57,667 nucleotides of DNA. It comes from Elusimicrobiota bacterium (lineage in GTDB: Bacteria; Elusimicrobiota; Elusimicrobia; Elusimicrobiales; UBA9959). Each line of letters starts with the position of its first letter. Within the stretch, counting starts at the first letter, position 1. A program made the position numbers and the translations under genes. Shown here one piece after another: positions 1 through 8,984 of this stretch. The notes under the pieces were generated by a model. That model saw only the letters and a list, made by a program, of their open reading frames with translations. It was not told the DNA's origin and ran no database searches. The stretch spans positions 38,986 through 96,652 of the forward strand of contig DMES01000085.1 in assembly GCA_003450815.1 (NCBI GenBank). Reading direction: 5' to 3'.

Positions 1-22
1 TTTTTTTTTTGGGGGGGGGGGG
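1..22. other. Homopolymer contig edge, likely artefact
   Basis: Ten T followed by twelve G open the window. The run lies at the edge of an open reading frame on the minus strand, where it would encode a proline/lysine tail. Back-to-back homopolymers of this kind are typical of an assembly or read-end artefact, so the last residues of the neighbouring response regulator should not be trusted. Confidence 0.7.
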
Positions 23-432
23 TCTTGGGAATTATCCGGGGAAGAAGCAGGTGGCGCCTGTTTCGGGAGGGCAGCCATTTCGGTGATGTTTTTTTCTATT
101 TCAGCGATATTGCAGGGCTTCTTGAGGAAACGCACACGAGGATTTTCCGGCACCATTCTGCGTATCAGGCCGGTTACTATGGAAGAAAAAAAGATGACGG
201 GAATAGCGGCTGTTTCAGGATGCTTGCGCAGTTCCTTGTAAACCTCCACCCCATTGGCTCCCGGCATGTTGAAGTCCATCGTTATTATGTCGGGAGTCAG
301 TTTGAGCGCTTTCTCAACGCCGGAATTACCATCTATGGCTACGGAGACAGAGAAACCCATGGTCAAAAGATGATCTCTTAAGAGGGATGCGATTTCCTCA
401 TTGTCATCAATTATCAAAATGGATTTAGGCAT
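1..432 (-). CDS. Response regulator receiver protein (CheY-like), 3' truncated
   Basis: The minus-strand frame opens at ATG 432 and runs off the window without a stop, so the gene is partial. It begins MPKSILIIDDNEEIASLL and shows the full receiver signature: the acidic pair D9/D10, the phospho-acceptor D53 in the motif DFNMPG, a conserved S83 after the fourth strand, and K105 in the KKP motif. After about residue 115 the chain becomes Ala/Pro-rich (linker) and enters the suspect homopolymer. Whether an output domain follows is unknown. It is divergent from the thioesterase gene. A cognate kinase could be the soluble histidine kinase at 2890, but that is inference only. Confidence 0.85.
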   Translation of the reverse strand, partial: MPKSILIIDDNEEIASLLRDHLLTMGFSVSVAIDGNSGVEKALKLTPDIITMDFNMPGANGVEVYKELRKHPETAAIPVIFFSSIVTGLIRRMVPENPRVRFLKKPCNIAEIEKNITEMAALPKQAPPASSPDNSQDPPPPKKK

Positions 433-525
433 GGGATAATTCTATAATATATCGCCTGGATGTAAAATAGGGCCGTGGGCGCGCAGTTGAAGCGCGGTTT
501 GTTATTGTAATTCAGGTGTTTGAAT

Positions 526-966
526 ATGGCTATTTCAAAAGCGCTGGAATTTAGGCATAAAGTAACGCCCGATGAGATAGACGGGCTTGGGCATGTGAAT
601 AATCAGGTTTATCTGGACTGGTTTCTTACTGCGGCCACAAGGCATTCCATGCTTGTCGGGTGGGGCATAGAGCGGATGCTCGCCGTGGGAGAGGGCTGGG
701 TGATACGCCGCCATGAAATAGACTACCTGCTGCCGGTGAAACCGGAAGAAACTGTGCTTATGCGCACCTGGGTGGAAACAGCGGAGCGCGCCTCATCCGA
801 GCGCCGTTACGAAATTCATAGGCTCTCCGATGGTAAAATGGCCTGCTGTGGGCGCACAATGTGGGTGTGGATAAATTATAAGACCGGCCGGCCCGGCCGC
901 ATACCACAGGAAGTCGTTCAGGCTTTCGCATCCTGGGACCCTGGAGGCCTGGGGATTGCAACTTAA
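526..966 (+). CDS. Acyl-CoA thioesterase, 4HBT hot-dog family
   Basis: This 146-residue protein matches the single hot-dog fold of the 4-hydroxybenzoyl-CoA/YbgC/FadM thioesterases in length and motifs. D19 and H23 lie in the motif DGLGHVNN, followed by Y29 in VYLDWF, the usual active-site region. Such enzymes hydrolyse acyl-CoA thioesters in the cytoplasm; the substrate cannot be read from sequence. The ATG at 526 was chosen over an in-frame TTG at 520. The Shine-Dalgarno is weak (CAGGTG). It lies alone between the divergent response regulator and the convergent transglycosylase. Confidence 0.85.
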   Translation: MAISKALEFRHKVTPDEIDGLGHVNNQVYLDWFLTAATRHSMLVGWGIERMLAVGEGWVIRRHEIDYLLPVKPEETVLMRTWVETAERASSERRYEIHRLSDGKMACCGRTMWVWINYKTGRPGRIPQEVVQAFASWDPGGLGIAT

Positions 967-1032
967 TATATCCCGCCCTGGCGGAGGGGAATAGGAACGA
1001 TCCGTGGGCAAAGGGAAAGTGCTGCGCCGGGT

Positions 1033-1767
1033 TCAGAAGGCGGGAAGGAGCTGTTCGAACGCGTGGAAATATTCCGTTACCAGCTCGACATATCTCTTTG
1101 TTTCTTTGAAAGGCGGTACTCCGTTATATTTTCTTACATTGCCGGGCCCCGCATTGTAGGCGGCCAGGATGTTTGTGAAGCCGATGTCGCTTGTGTGGCA
1201 TTTGGCAAAGCTTAAGGTATCCTGGGTTCCGAATTCCTTTTCAAGCACATTGAGATATTTTACCCCGTATTTTATGTTCACCTCAGGCGACCATAGCGCT
1301 TTGGGGTTTTTCAGGCCCAGGTATTTTGCTGTTGCCGGCAGCATCTGCATCAGGCCTACGGCCCCGCTGGGATTGTATGCCTTGGGATCGAAAGAGGATT
1401 CTTTCTGTATTACGGCAAGTATGAGGTAGATGCTAACATCCTGGGCGGTCGCCTCTTTTTTTACTATCTCAAAATAGGGTATCTTTTTCGGTTTTGATGA
1501 GCGTGGGGTTTTTGAGCGGGTTTCGTCAAATAGATCGAAAAGTTCCGCGCCGGGTTCATGCTCCGCGTCCGGCTTTACCAGAAAGGCGTCTTCGGCCGGT
1601 AACTCCGTGCTTTTGCCTGTGGCGGGCGCGATAGGTTGCGGTACGGGGGTGGACGCCTGCAAGTCTGTTTCGGGGGAGAATCCCGGCAATTCATCAACAG
1701 CCCGGCTTTGCGCTGAAGCCGGGGCGGTTATAAAGACAAGCAGTAACAGTTTTAGCGTCGCGGACAT
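1033..1767 (-). CDS. Exported lytic transglycosylase, SLT family
   Basis: The N-terminus MSATLKLLLLVFITAPASA is a Sec signal peptide. A Pro/Ala/Glu-rich linker of about 70 residues follows, then a C-terminal SLT (goose-lysozyme-like) domain. The catalytic Glu lies in IQKESSFD near residue 120, with GAVGLMQMLP and AAYNAGPGNV further on; these are the classical family-1 motifs. It should cleave the MurNAc-GlcNAc bond of peptidoglycan in the periplasm. About 14 extra residues (LSFAKCHTSDIGFTN) lie just before the AYNAG motif, where the family normally runs straight on. The start is uncertain: ATGs at 1767, 1779 and further upstream are in frame. 1767 gives the cleanest signal peptide and has AAGG close upstream. 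Confidence 0.88.
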   Translation of the reverse strand: MSATLKLLLLVFITAPASAQSRAVDELPGFSPETDLQASTPVPQPIAPATGKSTELPAEDAFLVKPDAEHEPGAELFDLFDETRSKTPRSSKPKKIPYFEIVKKEATAQDVSIYLILAVIQKESSFDPKAYNPSGAVGLMQMLPATAKYLGLKNPKALWSPEVNIKYGVKYLNVLEKEFGTQDTLSFAKCHTSDIGFTNILAAYNAGPGNVRKYNGVPPFKETKRYVELVTEYFHAFEQLLPAF

Positions 1768-1917
1768 AATCCTTTCCATAGATATTATATGTGCAATGGC
1801 TTGACTTGTCAAGGCCTTGAGGCAATCGGTTTTGCCTTGTTGTCGGGGCCGGATTTTTCGGGTTAGCGTAATGGGCTATTTGCTAAAATATACCTGGTAT
1901 CCGGTTTGGAGGCTACT

Positions 1918-2811
1918 ATGAGAATTGCAAAAAGACTTTTCCTGTTCATGGCAGTGAATGTGCTTATCCTGGTGACGCTGTCTTTCACCCTGAATATTCT
2001 GGGTGTGCGGCCCTATTTGAGCATGCGCGGCATAGATTATAATTCGCTCATGATTTTCTGCCTTGTGTGGGGCATGGGGGGGGCTTTTATTTCGCTCGGC
2101 CTCTCAAGGATTCTGGCCAAATGGATGATGGGCGTTCAGGTTATTGATCCAGGCACTTCCGACCCCGCTATGGCTTCGCTGGTACAGACGGTCCACAACC
2201 TGGCGAAGGCCGCTGGGCTGCCTAAAATGCCGGAAGTGGGGTATTACAACAGCCCCGAAATAAACGCCTTTGCGACAGGTCCCACCAAAAGCCGCGCGCT
2301 GATTGCCGTGTCAGCGGGGCTTCTTGAGAATATGGATCGTGAGCAGCTGGAAGGCGTATTGGGCCATGAAATTTCCCATATCGCCAACGGTGACATGGTA
2401 ACCATGACGCTGCTTCAGGGCATAATAAACGCTTTTGTGATGTTCCTTGCGCGCGTTATTGCCTTTTTTATAACCCGCTCAAAGGACGGGGAAAAATCAA
2501 GCCCCTGGATGAATTATCTTATAGTCATGGTCCTTGAAATAGTGTTAAGCGCTTTCGGTATGATAGCGGTAGCCGCATTTTCAAGATGGCGTGAGTTCCG
2601 TGCCGATGCCGGCAGTGCGCGTCTTGCGGGCAGGGAGAAAATGATAAACGCTCTTGAGGCGCTCCGCAGGACCGCGCAGTACGCGGACCTGTCCGGCAAT
2701 TCTTCCGTCGCTGCCATGAAAATCGCCGGCAAGCCGAAACGGTTCTTCGGGCTTTTCGCTACGCATCCGCCGCTTGAGGCGCGGATTGAACGCCTGAAAG
2801 CGGCGGTTTAA
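1918..2811 (+). CDS. htpX: HtpX-like membrane zinc metalloprotease
   Basis: HtpX is an inner-membrane M48 protease that degrades damaged membrane proteins. This 297-residue copy has the usual length. Two N-terminal membrane segments cover about residues 7-28 and 42-64. The zinc-binding HEISH motif is at 150-154, two further hydrophobic segments lie near 168-225, and the downstream motif with RADAGSA carries the third zinc ligand region. A strong GGAGG at 1908-1912 precedes ATG 1918. An in-frame TTG at 1906 is less likely. It stands alone, about 80 bases before the histidine kinase. Confidence 0.94.
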   Translation: MRIAKRLFLFMAVNVLILVTLSFTLNILGVRPYLSMRGIDYNSLMIFCLVWGMGGAFISLGLSRILAKWMMGVQVIDPGTSDPAMASLVQTVHNLAKAAGLPKMPEVGYYNSPEINAFATGPTKSRALIAVSAGLLENMDREQLEGVLGHEISHIANGDMVTMTLLQGIINAFVMFLARVIAFFITRSKDGEKSSPWMNYLIVMVLEIVLSAFGMIAVAAFSRWREFRADAGSARLAGREKMINALEALRRTAQYADLSGNSSVAAMKIAGKPKRFFGLFATHPPLEARIERLKAAV

Positions 2812-2889
2812 GCGTTGCAAATTCCCCGCTTTTTCCGCAGAACAAAGTATATAAACTGATTCCTTTAATTTCCAGTTTGTGGCTTGAAA

Positions 2890-4545
2890 ATGAAAAAAAA
2901 GAAAGTACAGGCAGATCATTTCAAAGACCTAGACGCTCGAGTGCGCGAGCAGTCGGAACTTGAAAAACATAGGTTTCATCAGGGAAACAGGGTTTGGGAA
3001 CGCACGGAAGAGTTGAAAGCCGTTTTTGATAAAATTCCCATGCTGATGATACTGCTGGATGAAAATCGTAAAGCGGTTTGGGTAAACACCGGCGGGGAGT
3101 ATAAAATACGCGCCGGGTCCGGGCGGAAATTTTCAGGCGGTCTTATCGGCGAAGTCCTTAAATGCCTTAATTCCGCGGAGGGGCTTTGCGGCGGCGGCCA
3201 GAAGTGCGGGATTTGCGACATAAACAGTGCCGTAACAGGGGCCATGGAGCGCGGCAGCCAGGTTTTACGCAAGGAGGTTTCTCTCGAAATTAACGGTGAG
3301 GGGGGGCTTGAAAAAAAAGACTATCTATTTTCCACAGCCATAATAAAGATCAGCGGGCAAAAGCGCCTCCTCCTTTGCCTTGATGATATATCATCGCAGA
3401 AGTTGACCGAGGATGCCCTGCGCCGTGCCGAAGAATTCGGACGGTTGATACTCTCCTCAGCCAGCGACGGTATAATAGCCGTTAACTCCGCGGGCCGCGT
3501 TCTTTTTATGAACGAAGCCGCACAAAAAATGCTTGGCTGGACGCTTGACGAATTAAAAGGCAGGGAATTGCACCCTGTAATCCACCATACCAGAACGGAT
3601 GGCAGCGCTTACCCGGTTGATTATTGCCCTATGTTTCTCGCTTACACCAGAAAACTTGAGAGTGTAACTGATGACGAATTGCTTTGGCGCAGGGACGGCA
3701 CCAGTTTTGCCGCGCAATACTCCGCGGCCCCCATGTTTCGTAATGGTTTTGTAAGCGGGGCTGTAATCGCTTTCAGCGATATCACTGAAAGGAAAAAGCT
3801 TGAGGAATCAAAGGAATTCCTTGTGAATTCCATAGTCCACGACCTGAAAAATCCGCTTACCGCCATTACCAGCGCCGTGTCTCTGCTGCTGGAAACGCCG
3901 GTATTAAAGCCGGAAAAAGAGCAGAAAGATGTTTTTGACATTATCAGCAGGGGCAGCGAGGAAATGAAAAACATGGTGTCTGATATCCTGGATGTAAGCC
4001 GTATGCGCGAGGGGAAACTCGGGCTTTCGCTTAAGGCGCTTGATATGGGCTCCATGCTTTCAGATGCGGCCGGACGGCTTAAACCCATGGCTGATACGGA
4101 GGGCAAGGTAATAAAAACCCGCGCCTGGGCCGGGCTTGCCCCTGTAATGGCGGATGAGCAGTTGCTGCTGCGGGTTTTGGGGAATTTACTTGTAAACGCG
4201 CTTAAATTTTCATCCGCAGGCGCAGTTGTGGAAGCTTCAGCGCGCTTGTGGCTCCATCCGCCGGAGGTGCGCTTTTACGGACCTAATGCCATGCTGGTGT
4301 CGGTGGAAGACAAGGGCCGCGGCATTGCTCCGGATCAACTGGAACTGATTTTTGATAAGTTTATCCAGACGGGCGCCGCGGCCGACAAAAAATGGGGCGG
4401 CAAGGGCTTGGGGCTCACTTTCTGCAAAATGGCGGTGGAGGCTCATGGCGGCCGTATATGGGCCGAGAGCGAGCCGGGCAAAGGAAGTACTTTTTATTTT
4501 ACCCTGCCGGTGTCTCCGGCCGGCCGGAAAACGGATTTAGGTTGA
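2890..4545 (+). CDS. Soluble PAS-domain sensor histidine kinase
   Basis: The 551-residue protein has no transmembrane segment, so it should sense a cytoplasmic signal. A basic N-terminus leads into a first PAS-like domain with a cysteine-rich motif (CGGGQKCGICDINSAV) found in a subset of kinase PAS domains. A second PAS domain follows (about 190-310) with HHTRTDGSAYP and DYCPMF. The HisKA domain has the phospho-acceptor H317 in IVHDLKNP. The HATPase domain shows the N box (LLVNALKFS), G1 (VEDKGRGIA) and G2 (GKGLGLTFCK) motifs. No response regulator follows directly. The cysteine motif suggests redox or metal sensing; this is inference. Confidence 0.92.
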   Translation: MKKKKVQADHFKDLDARVREQSELEKHRFHQGNRVWERTEELKAVFDKIPMLMILLDENRKAVWVNTGGEYKIRAGSGRKFSGGLIGEVLKCLNSAEGLCGGGQKCGICDINSAVTGAMERGSQVLRKEVSLEINGEGGLEKKDYLFSTAIIKISGQKRLLLCLDDISSQKLTEDALRRAEEFGRLILSSASDGIIAVNSAGRVLFMNEAAQKMLGWTLDELKGRELHPVIHHTRTDGSAYPVDYCPMFLAYTRKLESVTDDELLWRRDGTSFAAQYSAAPMFRNGFVSGAVIAFSDITERKKLEESKEFLVNSIVHDLKNPLTAITSAVSLLLETPVLKPEKEQKDVFDIISRGSEEMKNMVSDILDVSRMREGKLGLSLKALDMGSMLSDAAGRLKPMADTEGKVIKTRAWAGLAPVMADEQLLLRVLGNLLVNALKFSSAGAVVEASARLWLHPPEVRFYGPNAMLVSVEDKGRGIAPDQLELIFDKFIQTGAAADKKWGGKGLGLTFCKMAVEAHGGRIWAESEPGKGSTFYFTLPVSPAGRKTDLG

Positions 4546-4604
4546 GCCGGTAATCGGCGCCCGTTCCGGGCAATGATATAATTCTTAAAAACATCAGGTT
4601 TTTT

Positions 4605-5363
4605 ATGTGCGGAAGATACTCACAGACTTTTGAACTTGCCGAAGCTATAAAGCGCTTTTCCCTGAAATCGCCTCCGTTCAATTGTAAGCCGAGCTATAAC
4701 ATAGCTCCCGGCTCTATGGCCCCTGTTGTTTGCGCAGGCGGGATGAAACTGTATAAATGGGGCTTTATCCCCTCCTGGGCGGCTAAAAAACCTTCTTCCG
4801 GCTACGCCGGTCAGATCGGGAATGTTTTCCGTCTGCCGCTTTTTTCCGCAGGTAATCCGCTTGAAAGCAAGTTTTCCGGCATTGAAAGCGCCGGGCAGTC
4901 TGAAAGCGGGCCCGATAGGGAGGGGTTTATAAACGCGCGTGCTGAGGGCATAGCTTCGCGGCCGGTTTTCAGGAATGTGTTTTACAAAAGCCGCTGCCTG
5001 GTGCCTTGCGACGGCTTCTACGAGTGGCAAAGCTCCGCTGGCGCAAAAATACCATATCGTTTTGAAATGCGCGATAAAAGCCTGTTTGCCATAGCAGGGG
5101 TTTATGAAGAATCCACCGGCACTTACGCGGTTATAACGGCCGCGGCCAACGCTTTGGTTCGCGCCATCCATCACCGCATGCCGGTTATTATTGAGAAGCG
5201 GCATGAGGCGCTGTGGCTTGACCCGAAGATGAGGGACAGTGAAACTTTGCTGCCGCTCCTGCGTGGTTATGACTCGTCCCTTATGCACGGCTATCGCGTC
5301 TCCGACCTGGTAAACGATCCGAAGAATGACTCTCCAGACTGTCTGAAGCCTGTGGAGCAGTAA
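4605..5363 (+). CDS. SOS response-associated peptidase, SRAP/YedK (HMCES) family
   Basis: SRAP proteins form a thiazolidine crosslink with abasic sites in single-stranded DNA through Cys2, shielding them until repair. This protein keeps the defining MCGRY start with Cys2, the YNIAPGS motif, NARAEG, the CLVPCDGFYEW segment and the active-site His in HHRMPVI. At 252 residues it is slightly longer than the usual 220-230. The extra length is a Gly/Ser-rich stretch at about residues 65-105 just before the NARAE motif. The start is fixed by the need for Cys2. No LexA site was recognised upstream. Confidence 0.93.
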   Translation: MCGRYSQTFELAEAIKRFSLKSPPFNCKPSYNIAPGSMAPVVCAGGMKLYKWGFIPSWAAKKPSSGYAGQIGNVFRLPLFSAGNPLESKFSGIESAGQSESGPDREGFINARAEGIASRPVFRNVFYKSRCLVPCDGFYEWQSSAGAKIPYRFEMRDKSLFAIAGVYEESTGTYAVITAAANALVRAIHHRMPVIIEKRHEALWLDPKMRDSETLLPLLRGYDSSLMHGYRVSDLVNDPKNDSPDCLKPVEQ

Positions 5364-5439
5364 CCTGGAATTTCCGTGGATATTTTTGTCCGCAAGTTTC
5401 TTGATGATAAATAATTCTGATCGTGATTTCAGGGTTAAT

Positions 5440-7341
5440 ATGGCAAAAAACCGCTTTCGCCCGCTTCTGGTTTTCCTTGAGGTCTTTCTGGTTTTTTCGT
5501 TTTTAACGCGAGTGGCACTTGTTGTGACGGCCTGGAGCGAATTGACCGGCGGCGTTTCCGGGCTTTTTAAAATATTCGCCGCCGGTTTTTTCTACGACCT
5601 GGCCGCCGCCTCCTACGCGCTCATCCCGCTTGTTCTTTACCTTCTTTTAGTGCCGCAGATGATTTACGCGCACAAATATCACAGGTATTTCATTTGCTCG
5701 CTGTTTTTTGCCGCCGCCTTCCTGCTTGCCTTCAACTGCGCGGCGGAGTATTTCTTTTTTTATGAATTCGGTGTGCGTTATAATTTTATAGCCGTAGATT
5801 ACCTGGTTTACACCCATGAAGTGGCCGGCAATATCAGGGAGTCGTATAATCTGGCGTTCATATTGCCCGCTTTGGCTGTTATAGCTGCGGCGGCGTTGTT
5901 TGTGTGGCGCGGCGCGCTTGCGCGTTCTCTACAGTCGGTAACGCTCTTTAAAAAGCGGTTGCCTCCGGCCCTTACGCTTCTTGCCGTTCCGATGCTGTTT
6001 TTTTTTACAGTGGACGCACGGTTTTCCAAAATCTCCTCCAATGAATATGTGAATGAACTGGCGCTAAACGGCCTTTACGCTTTCGGTTCGGCTTTTATCA
6101 ACAACGAGCTGCCCTATGACAAATTCTACGCTACCGCCGATATTGACGGATCGTTTTTGAAAGTGCGCCGCGCGCTAAGCGTTTCCGGAGATGTCCTTAC
6201 GGCCGAGCCGAGAGACATAAAAAGGCCGATTAAGGCCGAGAGGCGTTCCAGAAAACTGAATGTTATAGTGCTTGTGGAGGAAAGCCTGAGCGGGGAATAT
6301 ATGAAAGCTTTAGGCGCGGCAGAAGGCAGCTATACGGTTGCGAACCTGGACGCCATGGCTTCCAAGTCCATTTTCTTTAACAGGCTTTACGCCACCGGCA
6401 CGCGCACCGTGCGCGGGCTTGAGGCGATTACTCTTTCCATACCGCCTCTGCCGGGTACTTCCCTGATAAAGAGGCCGGATAACGGCGGATTTTTTTCATG
6501 GGGTTCGGTGATGGCCGCAAAGGGTTACGAAAACAAATTTATTTACGGCGGGAACGGCTATTTTGACAATATGAACGCGTTCTTCCGCAAAAACGGCTTC
6601 GGCATAGTTGACCGGGCGGATTTTACCAGGAATGAAATAACATTTGCCAATGTATGGGGTGTCTGTGACGGCGACCTCCTGTCTAAAACGCTTTCCGAAG
6701 CCGATAAAAGCCATGCCGCGCGCAAGCCGTTCTTTTATATGGTGATGACCACTTCAAACCACCGGCCCTTCACCTATCCGGCGGGAAAAATAGACATACC
6801 GCCCTCCGCCCAAAGCAGGCGCGGAGCGCTCAAATATGCCGACTACGCTATAGGCGAATTTTTAAAAGAAGCGGGTGAAAAGCCCTGGTTTAAAGACACT
6901 GTTTTTGTCATTACCAGCGACCACTGCGCCAATTCAGCCGGCAAGGCCGAAATCCCGGTGCGCAATTACCAGATACCGCTTTTAATCTATTCTCCGGGCA
7001 ATATAAAGCCGGCGCGGGTTGATACTCTGGCGAGCCAGATAGATATAGCTCCCACGGTGCTTGCCCTGCTGGGTTTCAGTTATGAAAGCGTTTTTTTCGG
7101 CAGGGATATGATGCGCGCCCGTGAGGGCAGGGCTTTCCTGTCAACCTACCAGAAACTCGGTTACCTTAAGGACGGTAAATTGGCTGTGCTCGGGCCCAAA
7201 AAGTATCTTAGAGCTTATTCCTGGGATGAGCATGCACAGTCGTTGTCCGATATCAAGCACGCGGAACTTGAAAACGAAGCAGTGGCTTTCTACCAGACCG
7301 CTAACTACATCTATAAAAACCGCCTTAATCGGCTGAAATAG
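5440..7341 (+). CDS. LtaS/MdoB-like membrane sulfatase-fold phosphotransferase
   Basis: About 634 residues. Roughly five transmembrane segments fill the first 220 residues and a large sulfatase/alkaline-phosphatase-fold domain follows, the architecture of lipoteichoic acid synthases and the phosphoglycerol transferase MdoB. Visible active-site elements are the metal-binding acidic patch VEESLSG, the probable catalytic threonine T323 in TGTRTVRG, and the DH pair in TSDHC near residue 494. It probably transfers a phosphoglycerol- or phosphoethanolamine-type group onto a surface glycan outside the inner membrane; donor and acceptor are unknown. ATG 5440 has CAGGG upstream. An ATG at 5404 and a TTG at 5386 are in-frame alternatives. 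Confidence 0.85.
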   Translation: MAKNRFRPLLVFLEVFLVFSFLTRVALVVTAWSELTGGVSGLFKIFAAGFFYDLAAASYALIPLVLYLLLVPQMIYAHKYHRYFICSLFFAAAFLLAFNCAAEYFFFYEFGVRYNFIAVDYLVYTHEVAGNIRESYNLAFILPALAVIAAAALFVWRGALARSLQSVTLFKKRLPPALTLLAVPMLFFFTVDARFSKISSNEYVNELALNGLYAFGSAFINNELPYDKFYATADIDGSFLKVRRALSVSGDVLTAEPRDIKRPIKAERRSRKLNVIVLVEESLSGEYMKALGAAEGSYTVANLDAMASKSIFFNRLYATGTRTVRGLEAITLSIPPLPGTSLIKRPDNGGFFSWGSVMAAKGYENKFIYGGNGYFDNMNAFFRKNGFGIVDRADFTRNEITFANVWGVCDGDLLSKTLSEADKSHAARKPFFYMVMTTSNHRPFTYPAGKIDIPPSAQSRRGALKYADYAIGEFLKEAGEKPWFKDTVFVITSDHCANSAGKAEIPVRNYQIPLLIYSPGNIKPARVDTLASQIDIAPTVLALLGFSYESVFFGRDMMRAREGRAFLSTYQKLGYLKDGKLAVLGPKKYLRAYSWDEHAQSLSDIKHAELENEAVAFYQTANYIYKNRLNRLK

Positions 7342-7470
7342 TTCTACAAAAAATCAGCTAAAACCGATTATCGCAGCATTCGCGGAAAAGCTGCTTCAGG
7401 AAAAAGCCGCGTTGGTTAAATCGTAACCCGAATTCTGCAAGTTCAAGGTTATTCTCATTAAAAATAGAAA

Positions 7471-7507
7471 AAAACCCGCCGGCCTGAGCTTCAGGCCGGC
7501 GGGTTTT
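7471..7507. terminator. Bidirectional intrinsic terminator
   Basis: A near-perfect palindrome pairs CCCGCCGGCCTGA with TCAGGCCGGCGGG around a GCT loop. It is flanked by A-runs on the left and T-runs on the right, so it can terminate both the rightward phosphotransferase gene and the leftward cyclophilin gene that converge here. Confidence 0.93.
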
Positions 7508-7521
7508 TTAGTGGTTTGCTT

Positions 7522-8223
7522 TTAGTTTAAAAGTTCCGCGCCTAGGATGTAATCCATTTTCGGAAAATCCTTTTTCAAGTAGGTGTTTCCTTCCATCTGC
7601 GTGCGGCCCTGGTCGGGGCCCATGCCGGACGGGGCTCCCTCGCCGTAGCCGGAGTAAATGCTTTCCACCACATCCATGCCGGAGGTGATTTTGCCGAACG
7701 GTGAGAACCCCATCCCGTCCAGGCGTGTGTTATCGCCATAGTTTATGAACATCTGTGTGGTGCGTGTGCCAGGGCCGGCCATGGCGTAAGAAACATAGCC
7801 TTTTTTATTGGATTCTTTTACGGGGTCATCTGGGATATTGGCTACGCGCCAGGCGGCGCTGACCGAAGGGTCGCCGTGTATGCCGAACTGTACCATGAAG
7901 CCGGCAATAACACGGAAGAAGGCGATATCGCTGAAAAACCCCCCCTTTACCAGGTTGTAGAACCTGTCCGCACCCAGCGGCGACCACGCGCGGGTCGCTT
8001 CCAGCGTAAAATCTCCTTTGGTGGTGGTAAATTTTACTTTAAAGGTTTCGGGGGCTTTGGCGTTAGCGAGCGCCGGATTTTTAAGGTTTGCCATGTCGGG
8101 TGTTGTCTCCTGTGTTTTTATTTCCGGAGCTGTTGCCCCGGGCTGTGCGGTTTCCTGAACTTTTGGAGCGCAAGAAGCGGCGAAAAGTGCCGCGAAAACA
8201 AGCGTCAAGTTTTTGGCTCTCAT
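7522..8223 (-). CDS. Cyclophilin-type peptidyl-prolyl isomerase, lipoprotein
   Basis: A 233-residue protein whose N-terminus, MRAKNLTLVFAALFAASCAPK, ends in a lipobox (AASC), so it should be lipidated and face the periplasm. A Gln/Thr/Pro-rich spacer precedes the cyclophilin domain from about residue 62 (VKFTTTKGDFTLE). The domain shows FYNLVKGGFFSD and FFRVIAGFMVQFG and a later GMDVVESI. It should catalyse cis-trans isomerisation of prolyl bonds during folding of exported proteins. An excellent ribosome site (AGGAGG) precedes the ATG. It is divergent from the exported rubrerythrin-like gene, the two sharing a 125-base AT-rich intergenic region. Confidence 0.92.
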   Translation of the reverse strand: MRAKNLTLVFAALFAASCAPKVQETAQPGATAPEIKTQETTPDMANLKNPALANAKAPETFKVKFTTTKGDFTLEATRAWSPLGADRFYNLVKGGFFSDIAFFRVIAGFMVQFGIHGDPSVSAAWRVANIPDDPVKESNKKGYVSYAMAGPGTRTTQMFINYGDNTRLDGMGFSPFGKITSGMDVVESIYSGYGEGAPSGMGPDQGRTQMEGNTYLKKDFPKMDYILGAELLN

Positions 8224-8348
8224 ATTTTACCTCCTATTAGGTGGAATAAATATTATAATAAATATGGGATTTGAATTCCGTTGAATTTTTGTTGAAAGAT
8301 TTGTGATTACTGTTTTTTGGGTATAACAATAATAGCAGGGAGGATAAA

Positions 8349-8984
8349 ATGATAAACATAAAAAGAACACTGTTCGCCGCGGCGGCGCTGGCAATGCTTG
8401 CCGGGTCCGTTCAGGCTGCGGATAAGAAAACAGCTGCTAAAAAGCCGGAAGCTGCTACGCTGGAGAACCTGCAAACAGCTTTTAACGGCGCGTCCAATGC
8501 AAAATCCCGTTACGAAGCCTTTGCGGTTAAGGCGGACGCGGAAGGCTACGCCGGAGTGGCAAGCCTGTTCAGGGCCATGGCGGTATCAGAGGGCATATCC
8601 GTCGTGAAACAGGCCAAAGCCATAGAAGCGCTTGGTGCCGCAGCCGTGGCGGATATAAAGCTGCCTGTGGTAAAGTCGACCAATATGAACCTGAAAGAGG
8701 CGCGTAAAAACACGAACAATGACAGCAAGAAAATGTACCGCGCTTTCATTAATAAGGCTGTGGCCGACAAGAACGATAAAGCCGTCATGAGTTTTAAGGG
8801 CGCGCAAGCCACGCAGGCAAGCCACTCAAAACTTATTCTGCAGGCCCTTATCAAGCTTGGTGACTGGAAGGCGAAAAAAAAGTTTATCGTCTGTCAGACC
8901 TGCGGGTATACCACAGACGACATGACTATTAAGCTTTGCCCGGAATGCACACAGCCTCGCGAGCAGTTTAAGGAAGTGGAATAA
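8349..8984 (+). CDS. Exported rubrerythrin-like protein with degenerate diiron site
   Basis: The 211-residue protein starts with a Sec signal peptide (MINIKRTLFAAAALAMLAGSVQA), unusual for a rubrerythrin. The body aligns by eye with the rubrerythrin four-helix bundle (LQTAFNGASNAKSRY, then EGYAGVASLFRAMAVSEG), and the C-terminus has an intact rubredoxin-like CxxC pair (CQTCGY and CPECTQP). The expected iron-binding glutamates are mostly missing: GES has become GAS, the ExxH of helix 2 reads EGIS, and the AEEFHE of helix 4 reads TQASHS. It therefore probably binds only the rubredoxin iron, or has a new role. RBS GGGAGG precedes the start by about 5 bases. Confidence 0.85.
   Translation: MINIKRTLFAAAALAMLAGSVQAADKKTAAKKPEAATLENLQTAFNGASNAKSRYEAFAVKADAEGYAGVASLFRAMAVSEGISVVKQAKAIEALGAAAVADIKLPVVKSTNMNLKEARKNTNNDSKKMYRAFINKAVADKNDKAVMSFKGAQATQASHSKLILQALIKLGDWKAKKKFIVCQTCGYTTDDMTIKLCPECTQPREQFKEVE

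Noticed and set aside
25..381. Plus-strand open frame at the window start
   Set aside because: The opposite strand encodes a clear receiver domain with all its motifs; the plus frame is its shadow.
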